Part shown: one piece after another, positions 31,998 through 44,632 of the stretch | How the letters are laid out: each line of letters begins with the position of its first letter | Position numbering within the stretch: position 1 is the first letter of the stretch | NCBI RefSeq assembly: GCF_014646255.1 | Contig: NZ_BMNC01000001.1 | Location: 875,722 to 939,721, forward strand | Source: Lentzea pudingi | GTDB taxonomy: Bacteria; Actinomycetota; Actinomycetes; Mycobacteriales; Pseudonocardiaceae | Direction: 5' to 3' | Length of the DNA: 64,000 nt | Program-made: the position numbers and the translations under genes | Notes under the pieces: generated by a model | Told to the model about the DNA's origin: nothing | What the model saw: the letters and a program-made list of their open reading frames with translations, nothing else | Database searches by the model: none

Positions 31998-32282
31998 CGG
32001 AGTGGCCGGACGGCTGCGAAGCGCCCGGCTGGGCTTGACCCACCCGGCTGGCGTGCTGAGTCACGCCGCTGGTCCTCTGTGGACGATGTCGAGCGGTGCG
32101 TCGCAGCCGTGATGCAAGCAACGGCGGCGCGAGCTTGGACGTTGCCGGTCGGCCGGTGGCGGGGGAGGCCTGCGGAGGCGCCGGCGGCGTGACTCCCCGG
32201 CGAGCCGGCGAGGTCGCGGCCGGACGCCTGAGGCGTGCTGCCAGGTGTGAACTGCCCAGCCGCGGTGCCGAGTCGCGCCCCG
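31998..32282. repeat. Gap with imperfect 28-30-bp direct repeat
   Basis: This 285-base gap contains GAGTCACGCCGCTGGTCCTC at the start of 32058-32085, repeated with small changes at 32270-32299, where it runs into the MarR gene 3' end. The identical core is GTCCTCTGTGGACG. No gene is seen. It may be a slipped duplication of the gene end. Confidence 0.5.
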
Positions 32283-32753
32283 CTAGTCCTCTGTGGACGC
32301 CGCCGCGATGAGCGCGATCAGCTGCTGCCGGAAGTGCTCGTAGTCCTCGACGGCGCCGAGCAGCGTGTCGGACTCGCGCTCCTCGCGGCGTGCGGCGGCC
32401 AGGGCGCGGCGGCCGGACTGGGTGATCTTCACCGACGTCCGGCGGCGGTCCTTGGCGTCCTGGCTGCGTGCCACGTGGCCGCCTCGGTCCAGGTGTTCGA
32501 TCGTGCGGCTCATGGTCTGGTCGGTGACGCGGCAGAGCACTGCCAGTTCTCGTTGTGAGCGCGGGCCGTCGGCCAGGTGGTGCAGGGTGATCATGCCGGC
32601 GTGCGTGAGGCCGCGGCCCGCGAGGAAGTCCTCGAAGCGCTTCTCCACCACGCGTGCCGCCACCGACAGCAACCTGCCCGTCGGCCACGAGGCGACGTCC
32701 GCGCGCATCTGGTCCGGGCGGTCGGTCACCGCCGGCTCGTCTACCTCGGCCAC
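32283..32753 (-). CDS. MarR-family transcriptional regulator
   Basis: A 156-residue MarR protein. The winged helix spans AGMITLHHLADGPRSQRELA, VTDQTMSRTIEHLDRGGHVA and DRRRTSVKITQSGRRAL. N- and C-terminal helices form the dimer. It lies 27 bases after the molybdenum hydroxylase large subunit gene on the same strand. It probably controls that operon through the paired palindromes at 35294 and 35334. A GTG at 32753 is chosen; the ATG at 32708 would give 141 residues. Confidence 0.9.
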   Translation of the reverse strand: MAEVDEPAVTDRPDQMRADVASWPTGRLLSVAARVVEKRFEDFLAGRGLTHAGMITLHHLADGPRSQRELAVLCRVTDQTMSRTIEHLDRGGHVARSQDAKDRRRTSVKITQSGRRALAAARREERESDTLLGAVEDYEHFRQQLIALIAAASTED

Positions 32754-32779
32754 GGCCCCATCATCCCAGAGCCGCCCGA

Positions 32780-34807
32780 TCACCCCACGTCGGTCCCGAA
32801 AGGCATGCTGGTCACGGGCGTGTCGCCGGCCATGGCGGCCGCGATGGCCGCGGCAGCGGGTGGGTAGGCGAGCTCGCCGAGACCGCCCAGCGGGGAGTCG
32901 GACTGCACGATGGTGACGTCGATCTCGGGAGTTTGACCGATTCTCGCCCACCGGTAGTCGCCGAACGACGACTCCGCGACGTGCCCCTCGCGGACGGTGA
33001 TCTGCGCACCGAGCACAGTGGACAACGCGTCGATCACACAGCCCTCCACCTGGGCACGGACGCCGGACGGGTGCAGTGCCACGCCGACGTCGACGGCCGC
33101 GTGCACGCGCAGCACGCGGCGCGACTCCGGCTCGGCCACGGCGATCACCGCGATCGCGGAGCCGTACTCCTCCAGGCACGCGACGCCCCGTGCGGTGCCG
33201 CGCGCCGGCGGGCTGGTCCAGCGGGCGCGGTCGGCGACTGTGTCCAGCACCTTGTGCAGCCGGGAGCCCGCGGGCAGGAGCTTGCGGCGCAGCGCGACCT
33301 GGTCGAGGCCGGACCGCTTGCCGATCTCGCTGAGGAAGTTCTCCTCGGCGTAGACGAACTGTCCCGCGTAGACGGACCGCCAGAACCCGGTGCGCAGCGG
33401 CGCCGGCCGCACGACGACCGAGACCTCGCCGGGCACGGTGTACGGGAAGTGGTCGCCGCTGGCCTTGACCAGGGCCGGGTTGGAGAAGATGGGGAGGACC
33501 GTCAGGCCCCAGGTGGCGACCTCGTGCGCACGTCGGATGGGCAGACCATCCGGACCGATCTCCGCGGACAGCCGATGCACGGACATCGGCCGGTAGGAGT
33601 CGTGGCGCATGTCGTCGGCCCGGGTCCACAGCACCTGGACCGGCGCGCCCGCCCGTTGTGAGCAGGCCACCGCCTCCAGGACCGGATCCGGCTCGATGCG
33701 CCGCCCGAACGCGCCGCCCGACGCCGTCGCCTCCACCCGCACGGACGCCGCCGGCACGCCGAGTTGACGGGCCAACTGGGTGCGCAGTGAACCGGGGTCC
33801 TGCGTCGGAGCCCAGATGGTCACGCCATCTGGGCGGACGTCCGCCGTGGCGTTCATCGGTTCCATCGGCGCGTGCGCGAGCAACGGCATCGAGTACACCT
33901 GCTGGACGCCGTCGATCGGGCTCTGCGCGGGCAACGACGCGCGGAGGTCCGCCAGCCACGCGCGGCTGTCCGCGGTGGGGGTGCCGCCGCGCCAGGTGAT
34001 CCGCAGCGCGTCACGGCCCCGCAACGCCTGGTGGGTCGACCTGCCGATGACCGCGACACCGCCCTGCCCCTCGGCCGGCGCGGTGAGGGTGAGGACGTCG
34101 ACCACCCCCGGCAGAGCGCGGGCCGCGGCGTCGTCGATCGTGTCGGGAACCGCGCCGATCCACGGCGGGCGGGCGACCACGGCCACCAGACCGCCGGGTG
34201 GCCGTGAGTCGATGCCGTATCGGGTGCGGCCGGTGACGACGTCGCGGGCGTCGACGCGCCCGCCGCGGGTCTTGCCCAGCAGCCGCCACTTCTCCGGCGG
34301 CGTGAGCTCGACGGGCACGGTGGCGGGATCGAGCGCGGCCGCACCGCGCACGACCGCCCGGTAGGGGAGCCTGCCCCGGCGTGGATGGCACACGAAGCCG
34401 TCGCGAGCCGTGCACTCGGCGACCGGCACGCCCCAGCGCTGGGCGGCGGCGGTGACGAGCAGGCAGCGCGCGGTCGCCGCGGCCGTGCGGATCGGCGTCG
34501 AGAGCTGCCGCACCGACGTCGAGTTCGCCACGCCCTGCGAGCCGAACCGTGCGGTGTCACCGTGCGCCTGTTCGAGACGGACATCGCCGGCCTCGACCGC
34601 CAGCTCCTCCGCGACCATCAGCGCCACCACGGTCCGCACGCCCTGGCCGGTGTCGGGACGGGGCACGGTCGCGGTGATCCGCCCGGAGTCGTCCAGCCGC
34701 ACGAACACGTTCGGCACGAGGCCCCCGGCGGCGAGCGCGGGCACCGGCACCGCGACGACCAGCGCGCCGATTCCCGCGCCGCGCAACAACGTCCGCCTGC
34801 TGATCAT
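32780..34807 (-). CDS. Tat-exported molybdenum hydroxylase large subunit (isoquinoline oxidoreductase beta-like)
   Basis: A 675-residue molybdopterin-binding subunit of the xanthine dehydrogenase family. The N-terminus MISRRTLLRGAGIGALVVAV is a Tat signal, as in IorB-type subunits, so the complex acts outside the membrane after co-export with the small subunit. Motifs include RPDTGQGVRTVVALMVAEEL, QVYSMPLLAHAPMEPMNATA and TASGGAFGRRIEPD (Mo-site regions). The C-terminal GLGELAYPPAAAAIAAAM contains the catalytic-Glu-type GxGE segment. It would oxidise an N-heterocycle or aldehyde by hydroxylation with water. It overlaps the small-subunit stop as ATGA. No medium FAD subunit or cytochrome gene is adjacent. 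Confidence 0.92.
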   Translation of the reverse strand: MISRRTLLRGAGIGALVVAVPVPALAAGGLVPNVFVRLDDSGRITATVPRPDTGQGVRTVVALMVAEELAVEAGDVRLEQAHGDTARFGSQGVANSTSVRQLSTPIRTAAATARCLLVTAAAQRWGVPVAECTARDGFVCHPRRGRLPYRAVVRGAAALDPATVPVELTPPEKWRLLGKTRGGRVDARDVVTGRTRYGIDSRPPGGLVAVVARPPWIGAVPDTIDDAAARALPGVVDVLTLTAPAEGQGGVAVIGRSTHQALRGRDALRITWRGGTPTADSRAWLADLRASLPAQSPIDGVQQVYSMPLLAHAPMEPMNATADVRPDGVTIWAPTQDPGSLRTQLARQLGVPAASVRVEATASGGAFGRRIEPDPVLEAVACSQRAGAPVQVLWTRADDMRHDSYRPMSVHRLSAEIGPDGLPIRRAHEVATWGLTVLPIFSNPALVKASGDHFPYTVPGEVSVVVRPAPLRTGFWRSVYAGQFVYAEENFLSEIGKRSGLDQVALRRKLLPAGSRLHKVLDTVADRARWTSPPARGTARGVACLEEYGSAIAVIAVAEPESRRVLRVHAAVDVGVALHPSGVRAQVEGCVIDALSTVLGAQITVREGHVAESSFGDYRWARIGQTPEIDVTIVQSDSPLGGLGELAYPPAAAAIAAAMAGDTPVTSMPFGTDVG

Positions 34808-35274
34808 CGTTCCTCCCGCATGATCCGGCTCGCCCGGCGCACCGCGGCGCGGATGCGCGGATAGCTGCCGCACCGGCACACGTTGTCGCGCAGGGCCTCC
34901 TCGATCGCGGCGTCGTCGGGGTCGGGGTCACGGGCGAGCAGTGCCGCCGCGGCCATCACCTGGCCAGGCTGGCAGTACCCGCACTGCGCCACGTCGAGCT
35001 CCCGCCACGCGCGCTGCACCGGGTGGTCGCCGTCGCGCGACAACCCCTCGATCGTCGTGATCCTGGTCTTCACGCTGTCGGCCGCCGTGCGCACGCACGG
35101 CCTGGCGGCCTCACCGTCCACATGGGACGTACAGGCACCGCACAGGCCGACCCCGCACCCGTACTTGACCCCCGTCAGTCCCAGCTCGTCGCGCAACACC
35201 CACAGCAGGGGAGTGTCACCCTCGACGTCGACCTCGCGCCGTTCACCGTTGACGCGCAACGAATATCGGGCCAC
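34804..35274 (-). CDS. Molybdenum hydroxylase [2Fe-2S] small subunit
   Basis: A 156-residue subunit with two iron-sulfur clusters. The plant-type ferredoxin motif is YGCGVGLCGACTSHVDG with its fourth Cys in RPCVRTAADS. The second cluster motif is CGYCQPGQVMAAAALL and DNVCRCGSYPRIR. It passes electrons from the Mo site to an unknown acceptor. It has no signal peptide of its own and is expected to be exported with the Tat-tagged large subunit. First gene of the operon. Confidence 0.95.
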   Translation of the reverse strand: MARYSLRVNGERREVDVEGDTPLLWVLRDELGLTGVKYGCGVGLCGACTSHVDGEAARPCVRTAADSVKTRITTIEGLSRDGDHPVQRAWRELDVAQCGYCQPGQVMAAAALLARDPDPDDAAIEEALRDNVCRCGSYPRIRAAVRRASRIMREER

Positions 35275-35293
35275 CGCGATCCTCCCAGATTGC

Positions 35294-35345
35294 TCAGCGC
35301 GCTGAACGTATCACGCCCGGCCGTGCATAATGCTCAGCATGCTGA
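35294..35345. promoter_or_regulatory. Paired palindromes TCAGCGCGCTGA and TCAGCATGCTGA
   Basis: Two perfect 12-base palindromes at 35294-35305 and 35334-35345, both inside the longer match GCTCAGCxxGCTGAACG, exactly 40 bases apart. They lie between the divergent Mo-hydroxylase and membrane-protein genes; the second overlaps the membrane-protein start. These are likely MarR operators. Confidence 0.65.
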
Positions 35346-36328
35346 ACGATCTGCGGCGGTCCGACAGGGCGGTCCTGGTGTGGGGTGTGGCGGCGAGTGC
35401 GCTGCTCACGGGCCTGGTGTGGCTGCTGGGCCAGCGGCTGCACGGCGTCGCGTTGCTGCCCGACCAGGGTGCCTCCTGGTACTACTGGAAGCTGCCGGAC
35501 CCGACCTTCTGGACCAGGGCGTCCGCCTGGGTGGGCTACGCGGCGCACCAACTCGTGTCGTGGGGCCTGATCTACCACGCGCAGACCCGGATCCGGCGCT
35601 ACACCACCGGCCTGCACCGCGTGAACGTCATCGCGCTTGCCGCGAACGCCGCGTTCATCGGCCTGCACGCCGTGCAGACCCAGGTGTTCTACGACGGCCT
35701 CGCCCAGGACGTCTCGATCTTCAGCTCGCAGGGCTCCGTCGTCCTGCTGCTGGTGGTCGTGCTGCTGATGGAGAACCGCCGCCGCGGGCTGGTGCTGACC
35801 TGGTCCGCGCCGATCTCCGCCCAGGTCGTCGGCTTCGCGCGCCGCTACCACGGCTACCTGTTCAGCTGGGCCGCGATCTACACGTTCTGGTACCACCCGA
35901 TGGAGTCGTCGAGCGGGCACCTCATCGGGTTCTTCTACGTGTTCCTGCTGCTGGTGCAGAGCAGTCTGATGTTCACGACATCCCACACGAACCGCTGGTG
36001 GACGCTCACCCTCGAACTGCTCGTGGCCGTGCACGGCACGCTTGTCGCCGTGATGAACTCCGGTCCCAACGGCATGTGGCCGATGTTCTTCTTCGGGTTC
36101 GTGGCGATCTTCGTTCTCACCCAGATGCACGGCGTCGGGCTCAGCACGTTGGCGCGGTGGTGGATCGGTGGCACGTTCGTGGTGGCGGCGCTCGCGGTCT
36201 ACTCCTGGCGCGGCCTGGGCCGGATCGACGAGGTCGTGCGGATCCCGTTGATCGAGTACCTGCTGGTCGGCGTCCTCGCCGTGCTGATCTGGGCAGGGAT
36301 CAGGCTCGCCCGCCTCGGCCGATCCTGA
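35330..36328 (+). CDS. Polytopic membrane protein divergent from Mo hydroxylase operon
   Basis: A 332-residue membrane protein with about eight to nine helices (AVLVWGVAASALLTGLVWLL, SVVLLLVVVLLM, LIGFFYVFLLLVQSSLMF, MWPMFFFGFVAIFVL and others). Several His residues sit at helix ends (YAAHQLVSWGLIYHAQ, FIGLHAVQTQ, FARRYHGYLFSW, FWYHPMESSSGH), which could bind haem or metal, but I recognise no family. The shared operators suggest co-regulation with the exported Mo hydroxylase, for which it might be an electron acceptor or transporter; that is inference. Start may also be the ATG at 35339. Confidence 0.78.
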   Translation: MLSMLNDLRRSDRAVLVWGVAASALLTGLVWLLGQRLHGVALLPDQGASWYYWKLPDPTFWTRASAWVGYAAHQLVSWGLIYHAQTRIRRYTTGLHRVNVIALAANAAFIGLHAVQTQVFYDGLAQDVSIFSSQGSVVLLLVVVLLMENRRRGLVLTWSAPISAQVVGFARRYHGYLFSWAAIYTFWYHPMESSSGHLIGFFYVFLLLVQSSLMFTTSHTNRWWTLTLELLVAVHGTLVAVMNSGPNGMWPMFFFGFVAIFVLTQMHGVGLSTLARWWIGGTFVVAALAVYSWRGLGRIDEVVRIPLIEYLLVGVLAVLIWAGIRLARLGRS

Positions 36329-36351
36329 CCGGGCCGCCCCACCTCGTGAGG

Positions 36352-36399
36352 AACGTGACCGGGGCGGCGCACGCGACAAACGTGACCGGGGCGGCGCAC
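36352..36399. repeat. Two-copy tandem repeat, 27-bp period
   Basis: AACGTGACCGGGGCGGCGCA plus C occurs at 36352-36372 and again at 36379-36399. It lies between two convergent genes and is not coding. Confidence 0.6.
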
Positions 36400-36400
36400 A

Positions 36401-36418
36401 CCGGGGACGCCGCCCCGG
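36401..36418. terminator. Possible bidirectional terminator hairpin
   Basis: CCGGGG and CCCCGG pair around ACGCCG between the convergent membrane-protein and GAF-ANTAR genes. The stem is short and lacks a T-run, as is common in actinomycetes. Confidence 0.4.
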
Positions 36419-36421
36419 GAG

Positions 36422-37201
36422 TCACGGCTTCGTCACCGAATCGAGCAGCTTCGCCGCCACGTCGCGCAGCTTGACGTTCGCGCGCTGCGACTGCTCGACG
36501 AGCATCTCGAACGCGTCGTCCGCACTGCAGGTGTGCACGGCCATCAGCACGCCTTTCGCCTGCTCGATCGCGGCACGTGACGCGAGGGCCTGCTCGAGGT
36601 GCTCGACCTTCCCCTGCGAGTGCCGCCACCGCTGGTCACTGGTGATCGTCGCGGACGCGGACGCCGTGAACAGCCGCATGAGCCCCTCGTCGAAGGGGTC
36701 GAAGGCCGTCGACGTGTAGCTGTAGACGTTGAGGGTCCCGACGTGCCGCGCCTCGGCGTCGTTCGACGCGGGCAGCACGACGGGCACCGACAGGTACGCG
36801 CAGATCCCGGCTCGCGCGGCGGCGGCCTCGAACTCCGGCCACAGGTCGCGGTGCTCGCCGATCACGGCCCGCACGGGCGTGAGCCGGCGCGCTGATTCCA
36901 GGCACGGCCCGCGACCTGACTCGTACTGCTCCTCGTCGAGCGCGACCAGGTTCCGGTCCGTGGCGGCGGCGGTGTGCGGCCGCTGTCCGGTGACCACCGA
37001 CACGGTCACCGCGTCGGCGTCCGCGAGTGCCCTGGTCGCGGTCTCCGCGACCCGCTGCAACGCGTCGTCGAGCGATTCCTCACCGGTGAACGCCTCGTGC
37101 AGTTCCGTCAGCGCCTCGGCGGCCTCGTCCAGGCGTGACACCGGGTCTGGACGTTCCTCGTCGACCGGTCTCACAGAACCCGTCCGAACGTAATCCGCCA
37201 T
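36422..37201 (-). CDS. GAF-ANTAR transcription antitermination regulator
   Basis: A 259-residue protein. A GAF domain occupies residues 35-185 (VTVSVVTGQRPHTAAATDRN, CAYLSVPVVLPASNDAEARH, LNVYSYTSTAFDPFDEGLM). An ANTAR RNA-binding domain follows (LEQALASRAAIEQAKGVLMA, SADDAFEMLVEQSQRANVKL). ANTAR proteins bind paired hairpins in mRNA leaders and prevent termination. The GAF domain probably senses a small molecule. ATG at 37201 with a GGGG site upstream; an upstream start is in low-quality sequence. Stands alone on its strand. Confidence 0.92.
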   Translation of the reverse strand: MADYVRTGSVRPVDEERPDPVSRLDEAAEALTELHEAFTGEESLDDALQRVAETATRALADADAVTVSVVTGQRPHTAAATDRNLVALDEEQYESGRGPCLESARRLTPVRAVIGEHRDLWPEFEAAAARAGICAYLSVPVVLPASNDAEARHVGTLNVYSYTSTAFDPFDEGLMRLFTASASATITSDQRWRHSQGKVEHLEQALASRAAIEQAKGVLMAVHTCSADDAFEMLVEQSQRANVKLRDVAAKLLDSVTKP

Positions 37202-37486
37202 GCCGCGGTGCCCCTTCGTCGGCCTCGGAGTCCACGGCGCCGGCTGCTTGACGCACGTCCTGGGCATCGTACGGCCACCGGCAACCGCCGGCCGTGACCC
37301 ATCGCACCGGAACCGGGGCCGGCGACGGGTCGCTGCAAGGTCTCAACTTCCCGTGCCGACCCCGGCCGGACCACCCGAGGGAGGTCCTCCGTGCGAACAC
37401 GCGCGTGTTCGGCGTTCTCTCAGTACCCAGCCGGTGCGCGGCTCACACGGTTCAGTGCGAACTCGTGAGCGGGCACCGGGGAAGCG
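37202..37486. other. Gene-free upstream region of the GAF-ANTAR gene
   Basis: A 285-base stretch between the FAD monooxygenase 3' end and the GAF-ANTAR start. It must hold the GAF-ANTAR promoter. I see no obvious palindrome, RNA gene or coding frame. Confidence 0.4.
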
Positions 37487-39522
<2,036 letters not shown>

Positions 39523-42070
39523 CCGGCGAGCCCGTCGACGAACGCGGTGAGCGTCGCGTCGTCGAACGCACGGCCGATCTCGAAGTGCTCGGCCCAGCGG
39601 TCGTGGCCGAGCACGGCCGACGCGACCGCGACCGAGTGGTCCCGCGCGGCGGTCGCGAACGGGGTGATCTTCTTGCGCCGCAGGCGGTCACTCGCTCCGA
39701 GCAGCACGGTGGCGGCTGCGGGATCGTGCGCGCAGAGGTACCGCGTGTGCAGCTCCAGGGCCTCCGCCACCGCGTCGCGGTCGCGCGTCGTGTGGCTCAA
39801 CGAGATCCGGAGGGCGGCGGCCAGCTCGCGCCACGCCGCCTTCGCGTCACCGAGTCCGTGCCGGACCACGCTCGCGCGCAGGTGGACCGTGGCCTCGACG
39901 CGGTCGTTCCCGTTGCCACCAGAGGAGTGCGCGAGCAGGAGGTCGGTCCGTCGCAGGGCCGCGGCCGCCGCCGCGGGGTCCTCACCCAGCAACGCCAGCG
40001 CCGCGGTGCACTCGGCGAACGCGGCCAGCAGGGTGTGGCCACCGGTGGTGAGCAGCGGCACGGCCTCCCCGGCCCGGCTGACCGCGGTCGCGGTGTCGCC
40101 GAGGTCGAGTGCCAGGAAAGCGAGGTTGAACACCGTGCGACCGAGGTCCACCGGGCCGGTGCCGGCGCGCTTCTTGGCCGCCAGCGCGGCTTCCAGCTGC
40201 CGGAACGCGTCCCCGGGACGGCCGATCTCGGCGAACACCGACGAGAAGTTGTTGAGCACGCGGCCGAGCATCGCGTCGTCGCCGGAGCGCCGGGCGGCGA
40301 CGAGCGCGGTGCGCAGGTGCGTCATGGCCGCGCGCGGTTTTCCCTGCTCCACGGCGACCAGGCCGAGCAGGCTCAACGCGGCGGTGCGCGTGCTGTAGTC
40401 CGTCTCCGCGGCCGCTGCCAGGGCCCGCCGCGCCGTCTCGGCGGCTCCCTCCAGGTCGCCCCGCAACGCCGCCAGCTGGCCCGCCCTGACCAGCAGCACC
40501 GGGAAGTCGTCGGCACCCGCCTGGCTGAGCAGTTCCGCGCCCTCGCCCAGCCGGCCGGTGGACTCGTAGTACCGGACCAGCGCCATGGCCGTGTCCGCGT
40601 CGAGCCGCGCCGGGTCCTCGGACACCGCCCAGCGCACCGAGGCACGGATGTTGGCGGCATCCAGCGGGCCGAACACCGTTGACCCGTCACGCAATCCGCC
40701 CAGGTAGTGCGAAGCGATCCGCCTGCGCACGTCATCGCGTTCACCGGAGGCGCGGAGCTGTTCCCCGGCGAGTTCGGCGACCGTGTCCGGCAGCGTGCAC
40801 CGCGACGAGCCGCCGTCGGGGGTGATCCGCACCAGGTTGATGTCGACCAGCTCGGTCAGCTCCGTCAAACACCGCCCCAGCACCGATTCCAGGTCGTCCA
40901 GCCGGACGCCGCCGTCGAACCCGCCCAGCCGTCCGAACGTGGCTCGTGCCCCGACGCTGACGAGGTCGAGGGTCGACTCGATCGCCGTGCGCAGCGAACG
41001 GTGCCGCGCGGGCAGATCGCGTGCCCCGTCGGTGAGGTACCGCAGCCGGTGCGTGAGCCGCTCGGCCAGGTCCGCCGGGCGCATCAGCCGCACCCACCCC
41101 GCCGCCAGTTCGATCGCGAGAGGCAGGTGGTCGACCTTGCGGCAGATGGTCTCGATCGCCGCCGCGGTGTCCTGGTCCACGGCGAACTCCGGGCTGGCCA
41201 GCAGGGCACGTCGAACGAACAGCTCGGCGGCCGTCTCGGGAGGCAGCCCCGCCAGCGCCACCACCCGCTCGTCGCGCACCCGCAGCGGCCGCTGGCTCGT
41301 GACGACCACGGTCAGCCCCGGACAGCGGCGGGGCAGCGCGGCGAGCTCGGCCGCGGCGTCCACCAGTTGCTCGAACCGGTCCACCACCAGCACCACCCGC
41401 CGGTCCCGCAGGTGCGCGGCCACCCGGTCCGGTGGTGCCAGCCGGGACGGGCCGCAGCCGAGCGCGTCCGCCACGAGGTCACCGACCAGCGCGACGTCCG
41501 TGACGGCGGACAGGTCGAGCGTGCTCACCACCAGATCGGTGCGTCCGTGGAGGAGCACGGCCAGTTCCGCGGCAAGGCGCGACTTGCCGGCGCCTGCCGG
41601 GCCGGTGATCGAGATGAGCCGGTGCCGTGCCTGGAGAACGAGGTCCAGCAACGACCGCAGTTCGCCGGTCCGTCCGACCAGGCCGTCGGTGCTCGGTGGC
41701 GCGGAACGCACGGGCGCCGACCGCGGGTGGGCCGCGGCGAGGAACGCGGTGAGGTCGTCGCCGGTGAGCTTCAGCGCCGTGGCCATCAACCGCGCCGACT
41801 GCGACCGCGGCACCCGCCTGCCCTGCTCCAGATCGCGCAGCGCGCGATCGCTGATCCCGCTGAGCTTCGCGAGTTCGACCTGGCTGAGCGCGGCGTTCGC
41901 CCGATGGCGGCGCAGCAGCTCGGCGAACGCGGAACCCTCCGGCGGCACCGGCCGACCGTAGCGGAAGTTCACCGGAAACTCCGGCGGTTTTCCTCGCCAC
42001 CACCCGTTTCCAGCAGCCATCGTCATCCACGGACGTCGGGGGACATGTCCGCAGGGAGGTACAGGATTTC

Positions 42071-44050
<1,980 letters not shown>

Positions 44051-44063
44051 GCAGATCGGCCAG

Positions 44064-44099
44064 ATGACCGGTGCCGTCCCCGGGGACGGCACCGGTCAT
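44064..44099. terminator. Perfect 36-bp palindrome, bidirectional terminator
   Basis: Arms of 18 bases (ATGACCGGTGCCGTCCCC and its exact complement) meet with no spacer, between the convergent protease and DUF305 genes. The distal arm overlaps the DUF305 stop codon at 44096-44098. It is a very strong hairpin in both directions. Confidence 0.75.
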
Positions 44100-44632
44100 T
44101 TCAGCAACGTCAGGAACTCCGCGCGCGTGCTGTCGATGTGCGCGCTCAGCTCCAGCAACGGTGTGCTCTTGCCCGATGCCATTTCCGCACGGGCGACCGT
44201 GCGCGCTTCCTCGAACTGTGCGCGCAGCAACACCTTCAGCTGCTCGTCGAAGTCGGCTCCCTGCGCGTACCCGACGGCGGCCCGTTCGGCGGCCGTGATC
44301 ATGCCGGGCATGTCGTGGCCGTCGTGCTGGTCACTTTCCGGCCGACCGGCCTGAGCGAGCAGGGTCCGCACCTGCGCCAGCTCGTCGCGGTAGCGGGACG
44401 AGACCCGGTCCGCCACCGGACGCAGCGAGGAACCGGGCCGGTCCGCGGTCAGGGCCAGGGCGGCGAGCGCGGACTCGTTCTGCGGGATCACCAGATCCGC
44501 GAACGCCTGGTCGGTCGGGCCGAGCTCGACCGGGGGAGCGCCGGCGGGGGACACCGGCGCTCCACAGCCCGTCACCACCAGGACCGCGGCGATGAGGAGG
44601 GCTCGCACTAGGGGCGGCCGTCCGGTCCGCAC
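44096..44632 (-). CDS. DUF305-like lipoprotein
   Basis: A 178-residue lipoprotein (signal LLIAAVLVVTGCG, Cys23). The body is helical and resembles DUF305 four-helix proteins (QAFADLVIPQNESALAALAL, HDMPGMITAAERAAVGYAQG, FEEARTVARAEMASGKSTPL). Canonical DUF305 has M-I-x-H-H near the N-terminus; here the pair reads Gln-Asn (VIPQNES), so any metal binding is altered, although HDGHDMPGM offers His and Met. It overlaps the DUF1996 gene by 25 bases, so the two are coupled. Function unknown; surface-exposed. Confidence 0.8.
   Translation of the reverse strand: MRTGRPPLVRALLIAAVLVVTGCGAPVSPAGAPPVELGPTDQAFADLVIPQNESALAALALTADRPGSSLRPVADRVSSRYRDELAQVRTLLAQAGRPESDQHDGHDMPGMITAAERAAVGYAQGADFDEQLKVLLRAQFEEARTVARAEMASGKSTPLLELSAHIDSTRAEFLTLLK

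Noticed and set aside
32058..32299. Repeat pair as attachment sites of a mobile element
   Set aside because: No integrase, excisionase or tRNA is present and only about 200 bases lie between the copies.
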